DNA from: an uncultured Cellvibrio sp.
GTDB taxonomy: Bacteria; Pseudomonadota; Gammaproteobacteria; Pseudomonadales; Cellvibrionaceae
NCBI GenBank assembly: GCA_937958105.1
Contig: CALFXJ010000015.1
Span: forward strand, 1 to 31,625
Direction of reading: 5' to 3'
Length of the DNA: 31,625 nucleotides
Shown: positions 7,951-16,138 of the stretch, in pieces
How positions within the stretch are numbered: the stretch's first letter is position 1
How the letters are laid out: each line of letters opens with the position of its first letter
Program-made: the position numbers and the translations under genes
The notes under the pieces: model-generated
Told to the model about the DNA's origin: nothing
Databases searched by the model: none
The model's input: the letters and a program-made list of their open reading frames with translations, nothing else

Positions 7951-8013
7951 TGAACCTCTGAGGTGAGTGGTGAATGACACAACTTCAGAGGTTTTTCGTT
8001 TCAGAGGTTTTTC
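7951..8013 (+). terminator. Hairpin after ppiB with a duplicated T-rich arm
   Basis: The left arm TGAACCTCTGA (7951-7961) pairs with TCAGAGGTTTTTC (7985-7997), and the same right arm occurs again at 8001-8013. Either copy gives a stem of nine or more base pairs followed by T. This is probably a terminator or partial attenuator between ppiB and lpxH, with the long loop making efficiency uncertain. Confidence 0.6.
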
Positions 8014-8081
8014 ATCAGGTACTGATAGGCATCTCGCTCATCAATACGGCTGTTCGCCCATAACAAATCAAATATTCCCCG

Positions 8082-8807
8082 ATGACCACACTTTTTATTT
8101 CTGATCTGCATCTTCACGAATCACGGCCGGCTGTAACTCAGGCGTTTTATCAATTTCTGCAGGGTCGCGCGGTCGGAGCCGATGCGCTTTATATCCTCGG
8201 GGACTTCTTCGATGCCTGGATCGGTGACGATGATGACACACCTCTGCACGCTGAAGTTGCCCAAGCGTTACGCAAACTGGCTGATCAGGGCACACAGATT
8301 TATCTGATGCACGGCAATCGCGATTTTTTAATTGGCAATGATTTTGCCAAAACGGCCGGAGCAGAGTTAATCACCGATCCGACCCGCATTGACCTTTACG
8401 GAAAACCCACGTTACTGATGCATGGAGACACCTTATGTACTCTCGATGTTGAGTATCAGGCATTCCGTCAGCAGGTTCGTTCACCGGCGTGGCAACAGCA
8501 GATTCTTGCGCAGCCGCTTGCAGCACGACGGGCGTTAGCGGCGCAGATCCGGGCAAAAAGTAAAAGCATGAACAGTATGAAGGCGGAAGACATCATGGAT
8601 GTAACGCCGGACGAAGTTGTGCGTGTTATGCGGACTGAGGGCGTAGTGCAGTTAATCCATGGCCATACTCATCGACCGGCACGTCATCAGCTGGAGATTG
8701 ATGGTGCTGCTGCAGAACGAATCGTCCTGGGTGACTGGCACGACGCAGCCTGGTGCGTAACTGCCGACGCAGGCGGACTTGAGCTACGCCATTGGCCCAT
8801 TAGCTGA
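8082..8807 (+). CDS. lpxH: UDP-2,3-diacylglucosamine diphosphatase
   Basis: This 241-residue calcineurin-like phosphoesterase removes UMP from UDP-2,3-diacylglucosamine to give lipid X in lipid A synthesis. Metal ligands are clear: DLH (Asp8, His10), GDFFDAWIGDD (Asp41), GNRD (Asn79), HGD (His114), and HGHTH (His195, His197). Length agrees with LpxH and the order ppiB-lpxH is conserved. The stop is ten bases from the convergent stop of the next gene. A 6-bp inverted repeat (GCTGAC...GTCAGC, 8803-8822) spans both stop codons. Confidence 0.95.
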   Translation: MTTLFISDLHLHESRPAVTQAFYQFLQGRAVGADALYILGDFFDAWIGDDDDTPLHAEVAQALRKLADQGTQIYLMHGNRDFLIGNDFAKTAGAELITDPTRIDLYGKPTLLMHGDTLCTLDVEYQAFRQQVRSPAWQQQILAQPLAARRALAAQIRAKSKSMNSMKAEDIMDVTPDEVVRVMRTEGVVQLIHGHTHRPARHQLEIDGAAAERIVLGDWHDAAWCVTADAGGLELRHWPIS

Positions 8808-8817
8808 CAAACAGCCG

Positions 8818-9189
8818 TCAGCGATTGGTCATCATGGATAATCCGCCAAGGATGACAAATACAGGCCACCAGGTAAAAAATGACAGGTCGATCAAAAAGA
8901 TCAAGGCAATAAAAATAATAAACGCCGCTGACACCAGCGCATTGGCCATCGATGCTCCAAAACCTTCCCGCCGATAAGCGACAACGGCCTGTTGCAAAGG
9001 TCCCACTGACGCAACCAGAATAAACAACGCCCACCAGTTATCCAGGTGGAGGAAGAAAAAATCTACCCCCAGATTGCGCGCCAGAAGCACCACCCCGATC
9101 AGGATAATCGCCAGACCCAGCGGCCATGTGGTCGAGCGGACCCTGGACTTTTTAGGCACTTCTTGTTGTTCTGTTTTTTCCGGATTCAT
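8818..9189 (-). CDS. Small membrane protein, LiaF/DUF5668-like transmembrane region
   Basis: This 123-residue protein has a short charged N-terminus followed by four hydrophobic segments at about residues 22-38, 44-62, 80-100 and 105-119. The first and last have the pattern W-P-hydrophobic-ILxG seen in the LiaI/LiaF-like transmembrane domain and DUF5668. In other bacteria these accompany envelope-stress sensors, but no sensor kinase is near. It starts at an ATG 26 bases downstream of the miaE stop on the same strand, so the two may be cotranscribed. Exact function unknown. Confidence 0.7.
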   Translation of the reverse strand: MNPEKTEQQEVPKKSRVRSTTWPLGLAIILIGVVLLARNLGVDFFFLHLDNWWALFILVASVGPLQQAVVAYRREGFGASMANALVSAAFIIFIALIFLIDLSFFTWWPVFVILGGLSMMTNR

Positions 9190-9215
9190 GGCATGACTCC
9201 CTAAAAATGTTTTGC

Positions 9216-9827
9216 TCAGGCTGCTGCCAGCACACCAGAGTGAAAACGAAACTCAGTGTCCGGACTCTCGATCAGAGTTTTCTCCAGCTCCAGGAACACC
9301 TTGATACGATCATCAATGTTGTCACCGCCGGCCGCCTTGCGGGCCAGATGCAGATAGTCTTCGTAGTGCCTCGCTTCGGACTTCAGCAGAGACAAATAAA
9401 AACTCTTCAATTCATCATCCAGATACGGCGCCAGCTTGGCAAAGCGCTCGCAGGAGCGTGCTTCAATGATAGCGCCAACAATAAGCGTATCGATAAAACG
9501 ACCTGGCTCGTGGGTGCGCACCGGTTTGCGCAGCTCTGATGCGTAGCGGCAGGGTGTAATCTGTTCGTAGGCTATTCCACGGGCTTCCATGATCGCCATC
9601 ACCTGTTCGTAATGACGCAGCTCTTCGCGGGCGAGGCGCGACATCTTGTGCATCATCTCGAAATCCCCTACATAGCGATACATCAGGGTCAACGCTGTCG
9701 AGGCAGCTTTTTTCTCGCAATTGGCATGGTCAAGCAATAACAGCGATTCGTGCTGCAATGCGGTCTGTACCCAGGCATCGGGTGTTTCACATAGTAAAAA
9801 CTGCTGGATATGAGTTAATGCATTCAT
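9216..9827 (-). CDS. miaE: tRNA-(ms2io6A37) hydroxylase
   Basis: This 203-residue protein is the MiaE diiron monooxygenase that hydroxylates the isopentenyl group of ms2i6A at position 37 of tRNAs reading U-initial codons. The ferritin-like four-helix pattern of iron ligands is visible: Glu38, EELRH (Glu69, His72), IIEARSCE (Glu122) and SEARHYE (Glu151, His154). An in-frame TTG three codons upstream (9836) is an alternative start. Neither start has a convincing Shine-Dalgarno sequence. The enzyme needs oxygen, so the host is probably able to respire aerobically. Confidence 0.92.
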   Translation of the reverse strand: MNALTHIQQFLLCETPDAWVQTALQHESLLLLDHANCEKKAASTALTLMYRYVGDFEMMHKMSRLAREELRHYEQVMAIMEARGIAYEQITPCRYASELRKPVRTHEPGRFIDTLIVGAIIEARSCERFAKLAPYLDDELKSFYLSLLKSEARHYEDYLHLARKAAGGDNIDDRIKVFLELEKTLIESPDTEFRFHSGVLAAA

Positions 9828-9877
9828 GGTTTTCAATACAGGGAGAGTAGTAGTAAATCTGTTTCGGGTGATCCGAT

Positions 9878-10345
9878 TTATTTGGCACCGATTCTCAGTC
9901 CCGGCTCGATATAACGTTCATAGTAAGCACAGGAAAGTGCGTAGAAATCCTGATCAATGTGATCGCGAATTTCTTTCAGTGGTGTATTCGTCCACGCGGG
10001 GCGCAGGCGCAAGCCATAGGCTTCTAGGTCTTTAATCTGACTAGCTCCGGCGCGCAGGAGATCGAACACCCAGCAATAAGGACTCTGCTCCTCCTTGAAT
10101 AAAATCTGCTGGTGTTTGATCTGTTGCAGCAGCAGTTCTGCATCAACAACTTCAATGATATTTTCCACCACCTGCGCCAGAAATGACTCAAGGCGTTGCG
10201 CAATGATCAGGCGCTGCTCATGACTGTAGGCGTTCCAGTCAATGACTTCGTGAGCAAAACGCTTGCACCCGCGACACACACTGTCACCAATGCCCGTCGA
10301 GCAGATGCCTACGCAAGGTGTTCTAACAGGTTTAAAAAGACGCAT
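9878..10345 (-). CDS. DUF1289 cysteine-motif protein
   Basis: This 155-residue protein opens with the DUF1289 signature, TPCVGICSTG...CRGCKR, four Cys at about residues 11, 15, 24 and 27 that could bind a metal or iron-sulfur cluster. DUF1289 is usually 60-80 residues; here a C-terminal extension of about 90 residues follows, with a predicted helical segment and a tyrosine-rich end (YALSCAYYERYIEPG). The gene lies 50 bases upstream of miaE on the same strand. No biochemical role is established for the family. Confidence 0.8.
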   Translation of the reverse strand: MRLFKPVRTPCVGICSTGIGDSVCRGCKRFAHEVIDWNAYSHEQRLIIAQRLESFLAQVVENIIEVVDAELLLQQIKHQQILFKEEQSPYCWVFDLLRAGASQIKDLEAYGLRLRPAWTNTPLKEIRDHIDQDFYALSCAYYERYIEPGLRIGAK

Positions 10346-10424
10346 CTGAGGTAAATCGCTAAATCATTGGCGGGAAGCGAAATCGCTTCCCGGTAGCGTG
10401 GCGATCAGGTTCGCCACATCTGGA

Positions 10425-11480
10425 TCAATAAGGGAAGCCGGCAACATCCAGATCAATGGACCAGACTGCGCCAGCGCCAGTCAAATATAAGGTTTTACCC
10501 TCAGCACCACCGAAGGCCGCATTCGTGATATTCGCATCAACACTGATGGTAGCGAGGTGTTCACCAGCCGGCGTAAACACACGAACGCGTTGGGCTGTAT
10601 GCTCGGTAACGTAGATATTACCCAGACAATCGATGGCCATGCCGTCTGGGACCTGAATGCCCTCGACGAGATTTTTCCCCTCTGCGGGCTGACCGTCCAC
10701 TATAGGATAGGCCCGCAGAAAGCCATTTTCACCACCGCCCGCCACGTAAAGCACGTCCTGTGCGGGAGACAGAGAAACGCCATTAGGATTGCTGATACTG
10801 TCATCCACCACTGTCACACTGCCAGCGGCCGAGATACGGAACACGTTGGTTTTTTCCTGCCCTCCCGGTGCCGCACTGCGCTGAAAGTCCGGATCCGTAA
10901 AATAAATGGTGCCGTCGCGGGCTTCGGTCAGGTCGTTGGGAGAATTGAAAGGATTGTCCTGGTATTTCCCGGCAATCTGTTCACGCGACCCAGTCTGCAG
11001 GTTGAAGCGCGAGATCGTTTTATCAGCATGTACGCCACCGATCAGGAAACCATCGCTGTCGATAGCCAGACCATTGGTCCCACTGTCCTCAATCACGGTT
11101 TCCATGGAGCCGTCCGCATTCAAGCGCTGCACACGCGAAGGGAAGCCTTCCTGGAAAGTGAAATCTGAAAAATAAAGTGCGCCGTTCAACCAGACGGGGC
11201 CCTCATAGAGACCAGGCTCGGTACGACGGGAATTAGCGGTTTCGATACGGGTTGCCGTCAGATCGCCGGCCGGCGCCTGGCCCGGATTACCGGGGCAGGT
11301 CCAAGGCGAGAAATGAGATACGACCGGTACCTCCTGCTTGGGAATAGCCGCATCCGCAATGCCTTGATTTACCTGTGTTTCATGCACGTGAGCGTCCTGC
11401 TGGGGCGTTTCAGCTCTATCGCAGGCAACCAGTCCAAGGATACTTATGGCACCAAGTAGGGGATGGATCTTTTTTTTCAT
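10425..11480 (-). CDS. SMP-30/gluconolactonase-type lipoprotein
   Basis: This 351-residue protein starts with a lipoprotein signal (MKKKIHPLLGAISILGLVAC, lipidated Cys20). After a low-complexity linker it becomes a six-bladed propeller of the SMP-30/gluconolactonase/LRE type. The metal-site pattern is visible as LYEGPVW (Glu near 92), a SPNDL motif near 180, a SNPNGVSLSP segment near 235 and a PDGMAID segment near 283. Such proteins hydrolyse lactones or esters; the substrate is unknown. An upstream in-frame ATG lies at 11495, but the start at 11480 has GGAG nine bases ahead and begins directly at the signal peptide. It stands alone, upstream of DUF1289 by 79 bases. Confidence 0.82.
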   Translation of the reverse strand: MKKKIHPLLGAISILGLVACDRAETPQQDAHVHETQVNQGIADAAIPKQEVPVVSHFSPWTCPGNPGQAPAGDLTATRIETANSRRTEPGLYEGPVWLNGALYFSDFTFQEGFPSRVQRLNADGSMETVIEDSGTNGLAIDSDGFLIGGVHADKTISRFNLQTGSREQIAGKYQDNPFNSPNDLTEARDGTIYFTDPDFQRSAAPGGQEKTNVFRISAAGSVTVVDDSISNPNGVSLSPAQDVLYVAGGGENGFLRAYPIVDGQPAEGKNLVEGIQVPDGMAIDCLGNIYVTEHTAQRVRVFTPAGEHLATISVDANITNAAFGGAEGKTLYLTGAGAVWSIDLDVAGFPY

Positions 11481-11734
11481 TAGCGTGCGCTCCATTTTTT
11501 CGCCGATTCTTTATAGGTTTGCAGGTATAGCAGGATGTTGCTGCATGAAATCATGGGGCAGCCAACATAGCACAGCCATCGATTAAAAACGTGATTTACA
11601 GAGGAAATATCCTTCCGGATTCATGCCTTCTGACCACAATGTGCATTAATTGATCACCGGAGCACACCTCGGCTGGCAATAATGCGAACCACCGCCGGTA
11701 CCGCAGAATACGGTTGGCCAGACCGGAGCTCGGG

Positions 11735-11763
11735 TTAACAGTTTAAAGGGGTTCATGTATAAT
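11735..11763 (+). promoter_or_regulatory. Sigma-70 promoter of acnB
   Basis: TTAACA at 11735-11740 and a perfect TATAAT at 11758-11763 are separated by 17 bases. Transcription would begin near 11770, giving a leader of about 110 bases before the GTG. The rest of the 401-base gap between the lipoprotein gene and acnB (11481-11881) shows no gene. Confidence 0.8.
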
Positions 11764-11881
11764 TTGCGCCCGATTTACGCCCCTTGCCAGGGACGTAAAT
11801 TCATCCATGTAGGTCATGGATAGCCTTCTGAAGCAGAGATCCTGCCGAGGGAGTAATCTCACAAACCAGAGGATACAAACC

Positions 11882-14500
11882 GTGCTTGAAGCCTATCGCA
11901 AACATGTTGCAGAACGCGCAGCAGAAGGAGTTCCACCTAAACCACTCAACGCTGAGCAGGTTGCAGGACTGGTGGAGCTGTTAAAAAACCCTCCTGCTAA
12001 TGAAGAACAAACCCTGCTCGACCTGATCACTAACCGCGTTCCGCCAGGCGTGGATGAGGCAGCTTATGTAAAAGCCGCCTTCCTGAGCGCAATCGTCAAA
12101 GGCGAAGCCTCCTCTCCTCTGATTGATAAACCCCACGCAATCAAGCTGCTCGGCATGATGCTCGGTGGTTACAACATCGAAACTCTGGTAGACCTGCTCG
12201 ATAATGCAGAGCTGGCCCCTCTGGCCGCAGAGCAGCTCAAGCATACCCTGCTGATGTTTGACGCCTTCCATGACGTGGAAGAGAAAGCCAAAGCCGGCAA
12301 TGCCAACGCTCAAGCTGTTATGCAGTCCTGGGCTGAAGGTGAATGGTTCACCAAACGCAATAAAGTACCCGAGAGCATCAAGCTCACCGTATTCAAAGTC
12401 ACTGGTGAAACCAACACCGATGACCTCTCTCCTGCGCCGGATGCCTGGTCACGCCCCGACATCCCACTGCACGCACTGGCCATGTTCAAGATGCCCCGCG
12501 AAGGCCTGACCCCCGACGAACCAGGCTCTATCGGCCCGATCAAGCAGATCGAACAGCTTAAGACCAAGGGTTATCCTCTGGCGTTTGTGGGTGACGTGGT
12601 CGGTACGGGCTCATCCCGTAAATCCGCGACCAACTCAGTACTCTGGTTCATTGGCGACGATATCCCCGGCGTACCCAACAAGCGCACCGGCGGCGTCTGC
12701 ATCGGCGGCAAAGTAGCTCCAATTTTCTACAACACCATGGAAGATGCCGGCGCGCTGGTCTTTGAAGCACCGGTAGACAACCTCAATATGGGCGACGTGA
12801 TCGAGATTCGTCCTTATGAGGGCAAGATTCTTAACGTCGAAACCGGCGCAGTGATTTCTGAGTTTGCGCTTAAGTCTGATGTCCTGCTGGACGAAGTGCA
12901 GGCTGGTGGACGTATTCCACTGATCATCGGCCGCGGTCTGACCACCAAAGCCCGTGAATCTCTGGGTCTGCCGGCAAGCACCCTCTTCCGCCTGCCGCAA
13001 GCCCCTGCCGACAGTGGCAAAGGCTATACCCTGGCCCAGAAGATGGTGGGCAAGGCCTGTGGCGTTGCCGGTGTTCGTCCCGGCACCTACTGCGAACCCA
13101 AGATGACCACTGTAGGTTCACAGGACACCACTGGCCCTATGACTCGCGACGAACTGAAAGACCTGGCCTGTCTCGGCTTCTCCGCCGACCTGACCATGCA
13201 GTCTTTCTGTCACACCGCTGCCTACCCCAAGCCAGTGGATATTGAAACCCAGCATACCCTGCCGGACTTCATCATGACCCGCGGTGGCGTTTCCCTGCGT
13301 CCGGGTGACGGTATCATCCACAGCTGGCTGAACCGCATGCTGCTGCCGGACACCGTGGGTACCGGTGGTGACTCTCACACCCGCTTCCCGATTGGTATTT
13401 CCTTCCCGGCCGGTTCTGGTCTGGTGGCCTTTGCTGCCGCTACCGGCGTGATGCCGCTGGATATGCCGGAGTCAGTACTGGTGCGTTTCAAAGGCGAAAT
13501 GCAGCCAGGTATCACCCTGCGCGATCTGGTTAATGCCATTCCGCTTTACGCGATCAAGCAGGGCCTGCTGACTGTCGAGAAGAAAGGTAAAAAGAACATC
13601 TTCTCCGGCCGTATCCTGGAAGTTGAAGGCTTGCCCAACCTGAAAGTTGAGCAGGCGTTTGAAATCTCCGATGCATCGGCTGAGCGCTCAGCTGCCGGTT
13701 GTACCATCAAGCTGGATAAAGCGCCGATCATCGAATACCTGACCTCTAACATCACCATGCTGCGCTGGATGATCGAACAAGGATACGGCGATGTTCGCAC
13801 CCTTGAGCGTCGCGCACGCAAGATGGAAGAGTGGCTGGCCAATCCGGAATTGATGGAAGCCGACGCTGATGCAGAATATGCAGCCGTGATCGAGATCGAT
13901 CTGAACGAGGTGAAAGAACCTATCCTCGCCTGCCCCAACGATCCTGACGATGTAAAAGTCTTGTCAGAAGTTGCCGGTGACAAGATTGATGAAGTGTTCA
14001 TCGGTTCGTGCATGACCAACATCGGCCACTTCCGCGCTGCCGGTAAACTGCTGGATGCCACCAAAGATGAACTGTCCACCCGTCTGTGGATCGCTCCGCC
14101 GACCAAGATGGATGAGCATCAGCTGATGGAAGAAGGCTTCTACAATATCTACGGTCGCAAAGGTGCACGCACCGAAATGCCAGGCTGCTCGCTCTGCATG
14201 GGGAACCAGGCTCGCGTTGCGCCTAACTCAACAGTAGTGTCTACCTCAACCCGTAACTTCCCCAACCGCCTCGGCAACGGTGCCAATGTGTATCTCGCAT
14301 CGGCAGAGCTGGCTGCTGTGGCTGCAGTACTGGGCAAGCTGCCTAACTTTGATGAGTACATGCAGTACGCGCAGAAGCTCGACAGCATGTCCGGCGACAT
14401 CTATCGCTACCTCAACTTCAACGAAATTGAGGCTTATCAGCGAGCAGCAGATGAAGGCAAGCGTATTGCCGCGGTGGAAGTTCAGACGGTCGCTATTTAA
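11882..14500 (+). CDS. acnB: Bifunctional aconitate hydratase B / 2-methylisocitrate dehydratase
   Basis: This 872-residue enzyme isomerises citrate to isocitrate in the TCA cycle, and also acts on 2-methylisocitrate in propionate breakdown. The three cluster cysteines fall at 710 (GSCMTN), 769 and 772 (CSLCMGNQ), the same numbers as in Escherichia coli AcnB. The HEAT-like N-terminal domain (residues 1-160) and the swivel domain precede the catalytic core, the AcnB-specific order. The frame is open from an ATG at 11816, but the conserved start xLEAYRKHVAERA and an AGAGGA site select the GTG at 11882. A strong promoter lies upstream and a strong terminator downstream, so it is probably monocistronic. 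Confidence 0.97.
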   Translation: MLEAYRKHVAERAAEGVPPKPLNAEQVAGLVELLKNPPANEEQTLLDLITNRVPPGVDEAAYVKAAFLSAIVKGEASSPLIDKPHAIKLLGMMLGGYNIETLVDLLDNAELAPLAAEQLKHTLLMFDAFHDVEEKAKAGNANAQAVMQSWAEGEWFTKRNKVPESIKLTVFKVTGETNTDDLSPAPDAWSRPDIPLHALAMFKMPREGLTPDEPGSIGPIKQIEQLKTKGYPLAFVGDVVGTGSSRKSATNSVLWFIGDDIPGVPNKRTGGVCIGGKVAPIFYNTMEDAGALVFEAPVDNLNMGDVIEIRPYEGKILNVETGAVISEFALKSDVLLDEVQAGGRIPLIIGRGLTTKARESLGLPASTLFRLPQAPADSGKGYTLAQKMVGKACGVAGVRPGTYCEPKMTTVGSQDTTGPMTRDELKDLACLGFSADLTMQSFCHTAAYPKPVDIETQHTLPDFIMTRGGVSLRPGDGIIHSWLNRMLLPDTVGTGGDSHTRFPIGISFPAGSGLVAFAAATGVMPLDMPESVLVRFKGEMQPGITLRDLVNAIPLYAIKQGLLTVEKKGKKNIFSGRILEVEGLPNLKVEQAFEISDASAERSAAGCTIKLDKAPIIEYLTSNITMLRWMIEQGYGDVRTLERRARKMEEWLANPELMEADADAEYAAVIEIDLNEVKEPILACPNDPDDVKVLSEVAGDKIDEVFIGSCMTNIGHFRAAGKLLDATKDELSTRLWIAPPTKMDEHQLMEEGFYNIYGRKGARTEMPGCSLCMGNQARVAPNSTVVSTSTRNFPNRLGNGANVYLASAELAAVAAVLGKLPNFDEYMQYAQKLDSMSGDIYRYLNFNEIEAYQRAADEGKRIAAVEVQTVAI

Positions 14501-14513
14501 GGATTGTTCTGTT

Positions 14514-14549
14514 CCAATAAAAAACCCGCTTCGGCGGGTTTTTTATTGG
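14514..14549. terminator. Intrinsic terminator after acnB
   Basis: A 16-bp perfect stem with a TTCG loop (CCCGC-TTCG-GCGGG core) is flanked by A-rich and T-rich arms. It lies 13 bases after the acnB stop. Confidence 0.95.
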
Positions 14550-14689
14550 GCCTGGCGCTAACAGCGCTTAAGGGCGAGCTCAAAGCAGTACCTGATGAGT
14601 TGCCGGAAGCGTGTGTTGCGCAACCGGATGAGAGATAAGGTATTGCGGCGGGCCAGCGCCTGTAGTTCTGCCGCTCCCGGCCTCAGGGG

Positions 14690-14717
14690 TTGCGGATGAT
14701 GAAATACTGTATATAAT
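14690..14717 (+). promoter_or_regulatory. lexA promoter
   Basis: TTGCGG (14690-14695) and TATAAT (14712-14717) with a 16-base spacer. The -10 element lies inside the first SOS box, as expected for autorepression. Confidence 0.65.
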
Positions 14718-14743
14718 CACAACACCTGTATAAATAAACAGAT
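14705..14743 (+). promoter_or_regulatory. Two abutting LexA (SOS) boxes upstream of lexA
   Basis: Box 2 is a perfect CTGT-N8-ACAG with an AT-rich centre (14726-14741). Box 1 (14707-14722) is CTGT-N8-ACAA, one base off. Their centres are 19 bases apart, nearly two helical turns, so two LexA dimers could bind side by side. Escherichia coli lexA also has two boxes. Confidence 0.85.
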
Positions 14744-14759
14744 TCATCTGGAGCGCCCT

Positions 14760-15362
14760 ATGGCCAATCTGACGTCCCGCCAGGAACAAGTTCTGCAGTT
14801 AATCAAGAGCTACACTGAGGAAACTGGCTATCCACCCACTCGCGCAGAAATCGCCCGCATACTTGGTTACAAGTCTGCCAACGCTGCTGAAGAACATATC
14901 AAAGCGCTGGCAAAGAAAGGCGCGATCGAAATTATCCCCGGAGCTTCCCGCGGTATTCGCCTCCCTGATGTCCAGAATGGTATTCCGATCGTAGGCCGGG
15001 TTGCGGCGGGTAATCCTATCCTTGCACAGGAGCATATCGAGGATTACTGCAACATCCCCTATAGCTTCTTCTCTCCCAGTGCTGATTATCTGCTTCGCGT
15101 GCATGGCATGAGTATGAAAGATGCCGGCATCCTGGATGGTGACCTGCTGGCTGTACACCGGACGGATCAGGCGCGTAACGGCCAGATCGTTGTAGCACGG
15201 ATTGGTGACGAGGTAACCGTCAAACGCTTCAAGCGTATCGGCAATCGTGCCCAGGTGGAACTGTGGCCTGAAAACCCTGACTTCAGCGTGATTGAAGTAG
15301 ACCTGCGTGATCAGGATTTCAGTATTGAAGGTCTGAGTGTAGGAGTGATTCGCCGTGACTAA
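14760..15362 (+). CDS. lexA: LexA repressor
   Basis: This 200-residue SOS repressor has an N-terminal winged helix (about residues 1-65, with TRAEIARILGYKSANAAEEHIKAL cut into recognition helices) and a C-terminal S24 peptidase domain. The self-cleavage site Ala83-Gly84, the nucleophile Ser118 (GMSMKD) and the base Lys155 (VTVKRF) are all present, so RecA-stimulated cleavage should be intact. GGAG precedes the ATG by seven bases. Tandem SOS boxes upstream show autoregulation. The sulA start overlaps its last codons by eight bases, forming an SOS operon as in Pseudomonas. Confidence 0.97.
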   Translation: MANLTSRQEQVLQLIKSYTEETGYPPTRAEIARILGYKSANAAEEHIKALAKKGAIEIIPGASRGIRLPDVQNGIPIVGRVAAGNPILAQEHIEDYCNIPYSFFSPSADYLLRVHGMSMKDAGILDGDLLAVHRTDQARNGQIVVARIGDEVTVKRFKRIGNRAQVELWPENPDFSVIEVDLRDQDFSIEGLSVGVIRRD

Positions 15363-15762
15363 TACAGTGCGCATCGATGAACAACCCGGCGTAGAACGCC
15401 CGTATAACAGCGGGGTTACCGAGCTGGTGCTGACCAGCCATTCACCGGAGCAGGCAGCACTTCTGCTGCCAATGCTGGCTTATCTCAGTAAGACGTGTCA
15501 TGACCGCTGGATTACATGGATTGCACCGCATAACATCACACGTCAAACCCTGGAAAGCTTCGGAATAGACACTCGCCTGATCCGCTTGATCCATTGCCAC
15601 AACCAGCAGAACACGCTCTGGATTACCTGGGAAGCACTGGCCGCAGGCAACAGCCATACAGTTATTGCCAGTCCCGGAAAATTAACGGATAAAGAATTGA
15701 AACAACTGGAAGCCGCAGCCATGCAGGGTAACTGCCAGGGTTTATTACTGCGGGTACGGTAA
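15355..15762 (+). CDS. sulA: SulA cell division inhibitor
   Basis: This 135-residue protein follows lexA with an 8-base overlap and uses a GTG start preceded by AGGAG. It has the SulA pattern: a TELVLTSHSPEQ strand-helix near residues 22-33, a RWITWIAP segment near 51-58, and ITWEALAAGNSHTVIAS near 89-105. SulA binds FtsZ and blocks its polymerisation during the SOS response. Coupling to lexA means it is induced by DNA damage. Similarity is moderate, but position and motif order make the call secure. Confidence 0.88.
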   Translation: MTNTVRIDEQPGVERPYNSGVTELVLTSHSPEQAALLLPMLAYLSKTCHDRWITWIAPHNITRQTLESFGIDTRLIRLIHCHNQQNTLWITWEALAAGNSHTVIASPGKLTDKELKQLEAAAMQGNCQGLLLRVR

Positions 15763-15802
15763 GAGATCAGGCAGGAATGGGGGCATGGAAGGCCCCGATT
15801 AA

Positions 15803-16063
15803 TCAATGTAGAACCGGCTTTTCAAATTCAGGAAGACCATCAGAAAACTCATCCAGATGCTCCTGCTCAGCCAGCTCAGTGGCAGCTTCCATCCCGGCTT
15901 CAATCATCGCTTTAGCAATTTCAAACTTTCCTTCACCCAGAAACGCCAGTGATTCTGTTGAAAAAGAGAGTCGGACCAAGGGTTCTCCACCTTCATCATC
16001 GACTTTTCGCAGCACGACATCGCCATTAGGCAATTCGGCAATTTCATATAATGTTGATGGCAT
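15803..16063 (-). CDS. Small acidic protein of unknown function
   Basis: This 86-residue protein has no signal peptide or membrane segment. Its N-terminal half is beta-like, with MPSTLYEIAELPNGDVVLRK followed by a second strand pair. The C-terminal half is an acidic, Ala- and Glu-rich helix ending near EHLDEFSD. It resembles small uncharacterised conserved proteins of Pseudomonas-like bacteria, but I cannot name a family. It is convergent with sulA, whose stop is 40 bases away. The start is an ATG at 16061-16063. Confidence 0.7.
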   Translation of the reverse strand: MPSTLYEIAELPNGDVVLRKVDDEGGEPLVRLSFSTESLAFLGEGKFEIAKAMIEAGMEAATELAEQEHLDEFSDGLPEFEKPVLH

Positions 16064-16138
16064 ATTAACCTCTATTATCTTGCAGAGTGACGCTGCAATG
16101 GAAAGAACGGAGCCATTTTAACATCAACCCACCCTTCA

